Shown in pieces: positions 10,088 to 17,619 of a stretch of 64,000 nt of DNA. Under the pieces are notes generated by a model. The model ran no database searches. It was not told the origin of the DNA and saw nothing but the letters and a program-made list of their open reading frames with translations. Numbering within the stretch: position 1 is the stretch's first letter; every line of letters begins with the position of its first letter. This DNA is from Pseudomonadota bacterium (GTDB lineage: Bacteria > Pseudomonadota > Alphaproteobacteria > Geminicoccales > Geminicoccaceae). The stretch covers positions 1 to 64,000 of the forward strand of contig JAUQQO010000018.1 of assembly GCA_030549795.1 (NCBI GenBank), given 5' to 3'. Both the position numbers and the translations under genes were made by a program.

Positions 10088-11257
10088 GTGCCCGAGCTGC
10101 AAGAGGAGGCCCTTTTGCCCTTGAGCACAAACCGTTCTGCGCTGCGCGCACCCGCAAATCGCGCTCCCGAACTCGCGGTGATCGTGCCGACATTCAACGA
10201 ACGCACCAATATTGGTGAGCTCTTGAGAAGGCTCTGTGCCGTGCTCGAAGGCGTGGCCTTCGAGATCGTCGTGGTCGACGACGACTCGCCCGATGGGACC
10301 GCTGAGTTGGTGCGGGAGCTCGCCGCACAAGATCCGCGCCTGCGGTGTCTTGTACGCATCGGGCGTCGCGGCCTCGCTTCGGCCTGCATCGAGGGCATGC
10401 TGTCGTCGTCGGCGCCGTACCTCGCGGTGATCGACGCCGACCTGCAACACGACGAGCGCCTTCTTCTGCAGATGCTTGAAATCCTGCGCTCCGGACAGGC
10501 CGACCTCGTGGTCGCCAGCCGCTATCTCGAAGGTCCCGAGGTTGCCGGCTGGGCGGAAGAGCGGCGGTTGTTGAGCCGCGTGGGGACCGTTCTCGCGCGC
10601 ATGTGGCCGCGCCTGCGCACGCTTCATGACCCGCTGAGCGGCTTCTTCGCCATCACCCGCACCGCCTTTGAGGCTACGGCGCGGCGGTTGTCGGGCCTCG
10701 GTTTTAAGCTTCTGCTCGACATCCTGCTCTCAGCGCCGGTCCCACTGCGCATCAAAGAGCTCCCCTATCGCTTTTCGCCGCGGCAATGGGGCGCCTCGAA
10801 ACTGGATGCCCGCGTCGCGGTCGAATTCGTCTTGCTGCTCATCGACAAGATCTTGGGCGGGCGGATCCCGCCCCGCTTCGTTCTCTTCGCGGCCGTGGGG
10901 GGACTGGGTGTCCTCGTGCATCTCGGCACGCTCGTCATCCTGCACGAATATCTCGCTGTTGCCTTCCTGCGAGCCCATACGCTTGCCACGTTCGTAGCGA
11001 TGACCTGCAACTTCGCTGTGAATAACGCGCTCACTTATCGAGATCGACGGCTGCGCGGCGTCGCTTGGTTGCGCGGCTGGCTCAGTTTTCTTTTCATCTG
11101 CTCACTTGGAGCGTTGGCCAACGTCGGCATCGCAGCCGTCGTCTTCGCTCGCGGGGAGTCTTGGCCCGTCGCCGCGCTCGCAGGAATCCTCGTAGGCGCC
11201 GTATGGAACTATGCCGTGACCTCCGTCTTTACCTGGGGTGATCGTTCAACGCCATGA
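10088..11257 (+). CDS. Polyprenyl-phosphate glycosyltransferase (GT2) fused to GtrA-like membrane domain
   Basis: I chose the GTG at 10088, which sits six bases after GGAGG, over the ORF-track start at 9815 that would overlap the divergent gene. The result is 389 residues. Residues 25-250 form a DPM1-like GT2 domain (LAVIVPTFNERTNIG, EIVVVDDDSPDGT, AVIDADLQHD). It probably charges polyprenyl phosphate with a sugar. The C-terminal 130 residues are a GtrA/DPMS-type domain of four membrane helices (VLFAAVGGLGVLVHLG, FAVNNALTYRDRR). Its stop overlaps the GT39-like gene (ATGA), so the lipid-linked sugar is probably passed to that enzyme. Confidence 0.88.
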   Translation: MPELQEEALLPLSTNRSALRAPANRAPELAVIVPTFNERTNIGELLRRLCAVLEGVAFEIVVVDDDSPDGTAELVRELAAQDPRLRCLVRIGRRGLASACIEGMLSSSAPYLAVIDADLQHDERLLLQMLEILRSGQADLVVASRYLEGPEVAGWAEERRLLSRVGTVLARMWPRLRTLHDPLSGFFAITRTAFEATARRLSGLGFKLLLDILLSAPVPLRIKELPYRFSPRQWGASKLDARVAVEFVLLLIDKILGGRIPPRFVLFAAVGGLGVLVHLGTLVILHEYLAVAFLRAHTLATFVAMTCNFAVNNALTYRDRRLRGVAWLRGWLSFLFICSLGALANVGIAAVVFARGESWPVAALAGILVGAVWNYAVTSVFTWGDRSTP

Positions 11258-12921
11258 GCGACGCGGTGGCCCGAAGGCCGCGCGATCTTCGCCTTCTGGC
11301 TCGGCCGCACAATGAGCTTCTCATCCTCGCGGGCATTCTTCTCTTGGCCGGGATCCTGCGCTTTGCCGAGCTCGGCCGCGAGCCTTTGTGGTTGGATGAA
11401 GCCTTTTCGTGGCGATGGGCGCATCTGCCGCTTAGCGAACTGTGGGGTGCCGCGGCGCGGCAGGAGACCAACCCGCCGCTCTGGTTCACGGTCCAGCGGG
11501 CGGCGATTCTCCTTTTGGGCGATCACGAAGCGGCATTGCGCGCGCCCTCAGCACTATTCGGTATCGCGGCGGTGCCCCTCGTCTGGATGATCGCCCGCAC
11601 CATCGCTGGCCCCCAGGCGGCAGCGCTCGCGGCTCTTCTGCTCGCGGTGGCACCATTAGAGATCGCCTACGCGCAAGAAGCGCGCGGCTACACGCTTCTC
11701 GTCGTCTCCGCTTTACTCGTGGTCTTGGGGACGCTCGTCTTCGTCAAGACACGCCTCATTCGAGTAGACGGTAATAACTCTTTTCATATCGAGGCTGTTG
11801 CGAGGAGAACATCGAATCTCGCACTCGCGATGTACCTCATCGGTGGCGTGATCGCACTCTACACCCATAATACAGGCGCGTTCATCATAATGCTCGCTAA
11901 TCTCGGTGTTTTGTTGTGTTGGGTTGTTGGGCGCCCGCTCGATCTTCGCCCTCTCTTGCCCTGGGTGCTCGCCAACCTCCTGCTCGCGATCGTCTTTTTG
12001 CCCTGGTTGCCCGTCCTCCTCGAGCAGGCGGCCTTTGCCACCAACGTGGCGTGGATCCGCCAACCTTCGCTTGCTCGTGCTGTTTTCGAGACGGTCCGGC
12101 TCTACGGTCCGCACTTCGTGTTGGAGGATTGGAAGTTTGGGCGAGCTGCGCTCGCGCTGCCGCTCGGTGTCGCCATGGTGGTGGCGCTCCGTGCGCCGAG
12201 CCGCCGGTTCGCGGTGTTCCTCCTCGCGCTGTTCGCAGCCGGGCTGCCGGCGCTGGTTTGGCTCACAGGGCTGTTGATCCGTCCGCTCTGGATCGAGCGC
12301 GTGCTTCTGTGGTCGCATGCGGTCGGCCTCGTCCTCGCCGCGATCGGTATTGTGTCGCTCGGATCGCGTCCGGCGCGGGCGACCCTCGCCGGCCTCATCG
12401 TCCTTATCGCACTGGTTGATCTCGTGGCATGGTACGGTCGCCCGCAAAAAGTTTCGTGGTCCGAGGCGATCGCGGTGGCGGCGAGAGAGCAGGGCCAAAA
12501 CGATCTCTTCCTCCTCGTCCCGCACTTCTACCACTGGCCATTCGCCTATTACGCCCGCCGCGCCGGGCTTCCGCAGGCCGATGTCGCTCTGATCACCGGC
12601 GCGCCCCCACCTCCCGACGCCCCCGTAATTTCGACCATCGACCGGTCGGTGCGCTTCGCCGCTCCGGCCGAGCTCCCCGCGCTGCTCGAGGGCGCAGACG
12701 GCGCCTGGCTCTTCACCTATAAGCGCCGCGGACAAGATCCGGGCGGCGCCCTCTCCACGCTTACGCAGCTCGGCAGTCTCGAGCGACGCGGCATCTGGAC
12801 GGGCTCTTGGGACACAGGTGAGCTCGAGCTCTTTCGCTTCACGCGCGCGCACACCCTCCCCGCGCATGCGCGCGAACGCGCAGACCCCGCCTGTGTGCAG
12901 CGGCAGTCGCGCGCGTGTTGA
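11254..12921 (+). CDS. GT39/ArnT-like membrane glycosyltransferase
   Basis: This 555-residue polytopic protein begins with a hydrophobic segment and then ELGREPLWLDEAFSW, the D-E acidic motif of PMT/ArnT-type glycosyltransferases. ARQETNPPLWF and APLEIAYAQEARGYTLL follow. Such enzymes take a sugar from polyprenyl phosphate and place it on lipid A, proteins or glycans at the periplasmic face. It overlaps the upstream GT2-GtrA gene by 4 bp, so translation is coupled. The loop at about residues 165-190 (RLIRVDGNNSFHIEAVARR) and its codons are less GC-rich than the surroundings. The last 100 residues are soluble. Acceptor unknown. Confidence 0.82.
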   Translation: MSDAVARRPRDLRLLARPHNELLILAGILLLAGILRFAELGREPLWLDEAFSWRWAHLPLSELWGAAARQETNPPLWFTVQRAAILLLGDHEAALRAPSALFGIAAVPLVWMIARTIAGPQAAALAALLLAVAPLEIAYAQEARGYTLLVVSALLVVLGTLVFVKTRLIRVDGNNSFHIEAVARRTSNLALAMYLIGGVIALYTHNTGAFIIMLANLGVLLCWVVGRPLDLRPLLPWVLANLLLAIVFLPWLPVLLEQAAFATNVAWIRQPSLARAVFETVRLYGPHFVLEDWKFGRAALALPLGVAMVVALRAPSRRFAVFLLALFAAGLPALVWLTGLLIRPLWIERVLLWSHAVGLVLAAIGIVSLGSRPARATLAGLIVLIALVDLVAWYGRPQKVSWSEAIAVAAREQGQNDLFLLVPHFYHWPFAYYARRAGLPQADVALITGAPPPPDAPVISTIDRSVRFAAPAELPALLEGADGAWLFTYKRRGQDPGGALSTLTQLGSLERRGIWTGSWDTGELELFRFTRAHTLPAHARERADPACVQRQSRAC

Positions 12922-13171
12922 AGGTGGGCACCGCCATGACGCCTCGCACAAGCGGCGGGGTCTGCGATAGCTTCGCAACGCTGCGCGCCGCTTTCCGGTT
13001 ACCCGAAGGGTTCGGGGCGAGCGCGCGATGATCGGGTACGCGATGAGCGCAATACGAAGCCTTTTTCGTGCGAAGCTCGAGAGTTGAGGAAAATCGCGGT
13101 CAACGGGCTCGTCGGCGTTTGGGGTTGCGCGCGCCCGCGCCGCGCCCGCCGCGATTGCAACTCGAAAAAGG

Positions 13172-13245
13172 CGCGCCCGGCAGGACTCGAACCTGCGACC
13201 CTCCGCTTAGAAGGCGGATGCTCTATCCGGCTGAGCTACGGGCGC
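13172..13245 (-). tRNA. tRNA-Arg (anticodon UCU)
   Basis: The minus strand folds as a full cloverleaf. The acceptor GCGCCCG pairs with CGGGCGC, the D-arm is GCTC...GAGC, the anticodon arm is TCCGC-CTTCTAA-GCGGA, and the T-arm is GCAGG-TTCGAGT-CCTGC. The anticodon TCT reads AGA. CCA is not encoded. It is flanked by 250 bp and 267 bp without clear genes, in which several small ORFs of the track are shadows. Confidence 0.95.
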
Positions 13246-13512
13246 CCGCTCGCTTCCTATCAAAGCCGCTTCCTCGCGTCGATCACAGCCGCACGACGAG
13301 CGAAACAGTTTTTGTGCACGTCCTGTGCTCCGGTTCTCGCGCGGCCGTGGCCGAGCGGGCGAGGGGCGTTTTTCTCCTGCTTCGCCTCTGCGCCTCGCCC
13401 TTCGCGCTGAGCTCCCGACGCGTTGGGCTCGTGTCCGGTTTGCCTCGGCGCGCAGGCTTTCGTGCGCGTGTCTTAAAAAAGCAGGGTCGGCAGCTTAGGT
13501 TCGCCGTGCCGC

Positions 13513-13800
13513 CTAAGTTCTCCGGATGAAGTTCTCGGCGTAGGATTTCGGTTTGACGATTGGTCGATGCGGCTCATCGACCGTGTAGGCGAGCCCATGC
13601 CGCTCGCAGAAGGCGATCGCGGCTTCCCGGCTGGGGAAGAACAGCCGCACTTGTTGACTGGTATCGTCCGATCCCACCCAGCCGACGAGCCGATCCGGTA
13701 GTTTCGGCGAGCGCGGTTCGAACTCGACAACCCACTTCTTGGTCTTGAAGCGACCCGAAGAGACCGCGGTTTTCGCAGGCTGGTAGATGCGTGCTTCCAT
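13513..13800 (-). CDS. NDUFS4-like ETC complex I accessory subunit
   Basis: The 95-residue protein matches the conserved region of mitochondrial NDUFS4 (18 kDa), an accessory subunit found with alphaproteobacterial complex I. It begins MEARIYQPAKTAVSSGR and contains KKWVVEFEP, GWVGSDDTSQQVRLFF and the C-terminal PKSYAENFIR. In the enzyme it stabilises the peripheral arm of NADH:quinone oxidoreductase. The gene stands alone, away from any nuo cluster in this window. Its presence supports the alphaproteobacterial assignment. Confidence 0.9.
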   Translation of the reverse strand: MEARIYQPAKTAVSSGRFKTKKWVVEFEPRSPKLPDRLVGWVGSDDTSQQVRLFFPSREAAIAFCERHGLAYTVDEPHRPIVKPKSYAENFIRRT

Positions 13801-13865
13801 CGCGATCCTCCGTGATCCTTACGGGCGCTCGCGGACGCCGCAGCTAGCGATCCCCACGCTGTCTT

Positions 13866-14489
13866 TCAAGGCGCGAGCACACCGCTGATCTGAGGTCGCC
13901 ATTGGGCTTTCAACCGCTCCCGGTTGAGCTCCAACCACAGAAGAGGAATGACACCGGTGCTCGCGGTGATCATCCCGGCGCGCAGGCGCGCGAAGGCTTC
14001 TTCGGTTGCAAGGAGATGGGTGCGGATGTCCTCGTGCTCGCTTGGCGCGCCGAACAGACCACCTTGTTCCGGAAGCTGCACTTCGGCGATGAAGACAGTA
14101 ACGCGCTCGGTTGTTCCTCCCGGGCTCGAGCGATAGACCAGTGCCGGCTCGAGCCGCTGCGCCGTAAGACCGCACTCTTCGTGCAGTTCTCGTCGCGCGC
14201 AGGCTTCCGGGCTCTCTCCTGGCTCGAGGAGGCCTGCCGGCGCTTCGAGAAGCCAGCCGCTCTCTCCGGCACCGTAAGCGCCCGCGCGGAACTGCTCGAC
14301 CAAGAGCACGCGCTCGGCATCCGGGTCCCATGGCAGCACGGCGACAGCATCGCGCTGCACGAGCACTTCGCGTCGCAAGCGCGGTGACCAGCTGCCGTCG
14401 AAGCGCCGATGACGCAGTTCGAGCAGGTCGAACTTGTAGAAACCGTCGTGCAGCCGCGTGCGGGCGAGGATCTCCACTTCCGGTTCCAT
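13866..14489 (-). CDS. Nudix hydrolase, ADP-ribose pyrophosphatase type
   Basis: The protein is 207 residues with a complete Nudix box, AGLLEPGESPEACARRELHEECG, spanning about residues 90-112 (quoted here only as the span of the GX5EX7REUXEEXGU consensus). The preceding RVLLVEQFRAGAYG segment is typical of NudF/TrgB ADP-ribose pyrophosphatases, which hydrolyse ADP-ribose to AMP and ribose 5-phosphate. It lies 22 bp downstream of the Lrp/AsnC-domain gene, so it may belong to the helicase transcript. Confidence 0.88.
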   Translation of the reverse strand: MEPEVEILARTRLHDGFYKFDLLELRHRRFDGSWSPRLRREVLVQRDAVAVLPWDPDAERVLLVEQFRAGAYGAGESGWLLEAPAGLLEPGESPEACARRELHEECGLTAQRLEPALVYRSSPGGTTERVTVFIAEVQLPEQGGLFGAPSEHEDIRTHLLATEEAFARLRAGMITASTGVIPLLWLELNRERLKAQWRPQISGVLAP

Positions 14490-14511
14490 CGCGCCTGCGC
14501 CTAAGCTGGCT

Positions 14512-14754
14512 TCAGCTGAATGCCTTGAAGGTGATTAGCGTGAAGGTATCCTTCACACCCTCGAGTGTTTGCACTTTGCTCGTGACGAAACGGCCGACGT
14601 CGGTATCGCTCGGAAGGTGGAATTTCATAAGCAGATCGTATTGCCCCGAGATGGAATAGACTTCCGAGACTTCTTCTATGGTTTGCACAGCGGCATCGGC
14701 GACTTCATAGGCGCGGCCGAGCTCGCATTTCACGAGGACGAATATAGTCTGCAT
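14512..14754 (-). CDS. Stand-alone Lrp/AsnC ligand-binding (RAM) domain protein
   Basis: This 80-residue protein is only the effector-binding half of an Lrp/AsnC regulator. There is no helix-turn-helix. It has the beta-alpha-beta pattern MQTIFVLVKCELGRAYEVAD, then SGQYDLLMKFHLPSDTDVG and VKDTFTLITFKAF. Such stand-alone RAM proteins form oligomers and bind amino acids or modulate partner regulators. Its ATG overlaps the helicase stop by one base (TGATG), so it is translationally coupled to the DEAD-box helicase. Confidence 0.88.
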   Translation of the reverse strand: MQTIFVLVKCELGRAYEVADAAVQTIEEVSEVYSISGQYDLLMKFHLPSDTDVGRFVTSKVQTLEGVKDTFTLITFKAFS

Positions 14755-16166
14755 CAGGAGGCCTTACGCATGGGAAGCGGAGCGGGATTGGCGAGGAAGC
14801 GGGGGACGTGACCACCGAAGGCGATCACCGGCGCCTCGCGCTGCGGAACGGGCGTGGTTACGCGGCTGCGCGGGCTGCGCGTGCCGGCTGGCTCGCGCAC
14901 CGGGCGGGCTGCGGCTTTCGTTGCGGCGGAGGCCGCCGCGCGCCGCCGCCGACCCGTTACCGCTTCGGCTGCGCGCACGGGCTCGCGCACCGCTTGAGCC
15001 GCATCAGCGTCAACCTTTCGATCGCTCGCGCCGATCTGCAAGGCCAGTCGTGGGATCTGCCGCTTGGTGAGCTTTTCGATGGCGGCGAGGAACCGCTGCT
15101 CCTCGGGCGTCGCGAGCGTGAAGGCGCGCCCGCGCCGACCGGCCCGGCCGGTCCGGCCGATGCGGTGGACATAGTCTTCCGGGTTCATCGGCACGTCGAA
15201 ATTGATCACCACCGGCATGTCGGTGATGTCGAGGCCGCGGGCGGCGACATCGGTGGCGACCAGGAAGTCGATCTCACCGGCCGTGAACTGATCGAGCGTC
15301 GCCTGGCGTTGCGTCTGCTCGAGATCTCCGTGCAGATCGCGCGCTCTAAGACCGGCTCGCTGCAGATGGCGCATCACCGAGCCGACATCACGCTTGCGAT
15401 TGCAGAATACGATGGCCTTGGGGATGTTTTCTTTGTTGATCAATTCGATAAGAACGTCTTTTTTGCGATCGCTCGTGACTTCCACGACGACGTCGTCGAC
15501 GGTTTCCGCGGTCGTCGCCGGACGGGCGACCTGCACTTCGACCGGATTGTTGAGGAACCGGTCGGCGAGGCGCCGCACTTCGGGTGGCATCGTCGCCGAG
15601 AACAGCAAGGTCTGCCGTCGGCCGAGGATGAGCGAGATGATCCGCTCGACATCGGGCAGAAAGCCCATGTCGAACATGCGATCGGCTTCGTCGATCACCA
15701 AGATCTCGATGCCGCCGAGCAGGATTTTCCCTCGCTCGTACCAATCGAGCAATCGGCCGGGCGTGGCGATGAGGACGTCGACCCCCTTATCGAGCAGCCG
15801 CTCCTGGGCGCCCATACCGACGCCGCCGATCAACAGCGCCATCGAGAGATGCAGATATTTGCCATAGATCTCGAAATTGCGGGCGGTTTGCGTGGCGAGC
15901 TCGCGCGTAGGCGACAAGATCAACGAGCGCGGCATGCGCGCCCGACCACGCCCCGAAGACAAAATCTGCAGCATCGGCAACACGAAGGAAGCCGTCTTGC
16001 CGGTTCCCGTCTGTGCGATGCCGATAAGGTCTTTACGCGCGAGGATCTCGGGAATGGCGCGCGCCTGAATGGGCGTGGGCTCGACGTAGCCGGCCTCTTT
16101 GATCGCCCGTAAGATCTCTTCGCGCAGACCGAGGTCTTCGAAACGGGTCGAATACACGTGGTTCAA
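14754..16166 (-). CDS. DEAD-box ATP-dependent RNA helicase
   Basis: This 470-residue helicase has all standard motifs in order. These are the Q-motif region PTPIQARAIPEI, Walker A AQTGTGKTAS, PTRELATQ, TPGRL, DEAD in VIDEADRMFDMGF, SAT in LLFSATMPPE, VATDVAARGLD and HRIGRTGRAGR. The C-terminal 90 residues are basic, Ala/Arg-rich and low in complexity, as in RhlE-type helicases that unwind rRNA or mRNA structure. The track start is TTG at 16166; a GTG three codons in (VYSTRFEDLG) is an alternative. The first two downstream genes (Lrp domain, Nudix) follow closely. Confidence 0.92.
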   Translation of the reverse strand: MNHVYSTRFEDLGLREEILRAIKEAGYVEPTPIQARAIPEILARKDLIGIAQTGTGKTASFVLPMLQILSSGRGRARMPRSLILSPTRELATQTARNFEIYGKYLHLSMALLIGGVGMGAQERLLDKGVDVLIATPGRLLDWYERGKILLGGIEILVIDEADRMFDMGFLPDVERIISLILGRRQTLLFSATMPPEVRRLADRFLNNPVEVQVARPATTAETVDDVVVEVTSDRKKDVLIELINKENIPKAIVFCNRKRDVGSVMRHLQRAGLRARDLHGDLEQTQRQATLDQFTAGEIDFLVATDVAARGLDITDMPVVINFDVPMNPEDYVHRIGRTGRAGRRGRAFTLATPEEQRFLAAIEKLTKRQIPRLALQIGASDRKVDADAAQAVREPVRAAEAVTGRRRRAAASAATKAAARPVREPAGTRSPRSRVTTPVPQREAPVIAFGGHVPRFLANPAPLPMRKAS

Positions 16167-16290
16167 AGGATGGTTGATCCGTCTGTGCGATACGGTACCT
16201 GCTTTTAGGTAGTCGCGCCGGCGGACATGTCAACGCGCGCGCCGACCCCTTGACGTCGCAACAGTGAGGACGTGTCTTGGGGAGCGATCG

Positions 16291-16866
16291 ATGGAGCTGT
16301 CGATGACCGCACGTCTTGTCCGCCAGGATTGCCTGGTTCTCCTCATCGATCTGCAAGAACGATTGGTACCCGTAATCGAGGGCAATAGCCGCATCGTCGC
16401 GCGCTGTCGGCTGCTCGCGGCGGCAGCGCGGGCACTTGCGGTGCCGCTTTTGGTCTCCGAGCAATATCCGCAGGGCCTGGGTCCTACGGTGGCGGCACTG
16501 CAGCGCGAACTCGGCGATGCGCCGCGCTTTGCCAAGATGGATTTCTCTTGCGCCGCGGTGCCGGCGATCGTCGATGCCGTTCGCGCGCGCGGTCGCCGCA
16601 CGCTCGTGCTCGCCGGGGTCGAGGCGCATGTGTGCGTCCTTCAGACTGCTTTGGGTTTCCGCGAACTCGGCTTCTCGGTGGCCTTGGTCGCCGATGCCAC
16701 CGGCTCGCGCCGCGAGGAGAGCCGTGCGCTCGCGCTCGAGCGGGCGCGCGCGGCGGGCTGCGCGCTGGTCGATACCGAGATGGTTCTCTTCGAGTGGCTC
16801 GAACGCGCAGGAACGCCCGAGTTCAAGCTGCTCGCGCCTTGGATCCGCGAGGGCGCGCCGCCATGA
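16291..16866 (+). CDS. Isochorismatase-family cysteine hydrolase
   Basis: I chose the ATG at 16291 because GGGGAG stands seven bases upstream; the protein is then 191 residues. The catalytic triad of the family is visible: Asp in LLIDLQERL, Lys in FAKMDFSC and the nucleophile Cys in GVEAHVCVLQTA. Members hydrolyse isochorismate, nicotinamide or related amides. The short form resembles the YcaC/ISOC1 group of unknown substrate. The stop overlaps the ATG of the downstream alpha/beta hydrolase. Confidence 0.87.
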   Translation: MELSMTARLVRQDCLVLLIDLQERLVPVIEGNSRIVARCRLLAAAARALAVPLLVSEQYPQGLGPTVAALQRELGDAPRFAKMDFSCAAVPAIVDAVRARGRRTLVLAGVEAHVCVLQTALGFRELGFSVALVADATGSRREESRALALERARAAGCALVDTEMVLFEWLERAGTPEFKLLAPWIREGAPP

Positions 16867-17549
16867 GCGAGCCGCTCGTCCTCGTGCCGGGCCTGTTGTG
16901 CGATGCCCGGTTGTTCGCGGCGCAGATGCCGGCCCTGACCGCCCGGACCTCGGTGCGGATCGCCGAAACGCGGCTCGATGACAGCATCGAAGCCATGGCG
17001 CAGCGGCTGCTCGCTAACGCCCCCGAGCGCTTCGCCCTCGCCGGTCTTTCGATGGGCGGCTATGTATGCTTCGAGGTTCTGCGTCAGGCCCCCGCGCGGG
17101 TCACGCGCCTTGCCCTGATCGCCACCCAGGCGCGGCCGGATAGTCCCGAGGCTGCCGCGCGCCGGCGCGAGCTCTTGGCCCTGGCAGAACGCGGGGAGCT
17201 GGCCGAGATCATTTCCCGGCTTCTGCCGCTGTTCGTGCATCCGGAGCATCTGCCGCGGCTTGCCGAACTCGTCACCGCCATGGCCACAGCCGTCGGCAAG
17301 GAGGCCTTCGTGCGCCAGCAACGGGCGATCATGGCGCGCGCGGACAGCCGTCCACTGCTCGGCCGCATCGCCTGTCCCACTCTTGTCCTGTGCGGTCGCC
17401 AAGACCAGTTGACGCCTCTGGCCGTCCACGAAGAGATGGCCGCTGCGATCCCGGAAGCGACGCTCGTCGTTCTCCCGCGCTGCGGTCATCTCGCGCCGCT
17501 CGAGCGGCCGGAAGCGGTCACCGCTCAGCTCCTCACCTGGCTCGGGTGA
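16863..17549 (+). CDS. Alpha/beta-fold hydrolase
   Basis: The ATG at 16863 overlaps the upstream stop by 4 bp; the longer ORF-track start is a frame artefact. The protein is 228 residues. LVLVPGLLCDARLF near the N-terminus is the oxyanion region, AGLSMGGYVCFE is the nucleophile elbow (Ser near residue 62), and PTLVLCGRQDQLTP and LPRCGHLAPLERP bring the catalytic Asp and His. It resembles BioH/MenH-like hydrolases, but I cannot name a substrate. It is coupled to the isochorismatase-family gene, which suggests two steps of one pathway. Confidence 0.85.
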   Translation: MSEPLVLVPGLLCDARLFAAQMPALTARTSVRIAETRLDDSIEAMAQRLLANAPERFALAGLSMGGYVCFEVLRQAPARVTRLALIATQARPDSPEAAARRRELLALAERGELAEIISRLLPLFVHPEHLPRLAELVTAMATAVGKEAFVRQQRAIMARADSRPLLGRIACPTLVLCGRQDQLTPLAVHEEMAAAIPEATLVVLPRCGHLAPLERPEAVTAQLLTWLG

Positions 17550-17619
17550 GCGCCGATCCCAGGCGCGGTCCACGCCGAGCCGAGCAACGGTACAGCGACG
17601 AGCCTAAAGGAACGAGAGC

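Noticed and set aside
11713-12978. 421-codon minus-strand ORF
   Set aside because: It is antisense to the GT39-like gene; the sequence is charged and shows no fold or motif.
13450-13540. Terminator after the NDUFS4-like gene
   Set aside because: The CTTAGG/CCTAAG stem overlaps the stop codon and the nearest T6 run lies about 17 bp away, so it does not meet the usual form.
14808-16112. 434-codon plus-strand ORF
   Set aside because: It is antisense to the DEAD-box helicase with all motifs on the other strand.
16250-16278. TTGACG-N17-TGTCTT promoter for the isochorismatase-like gene
   Set aside because: The -35 is good but the -10 is poor, and it would leave only a few bases before the start codon.
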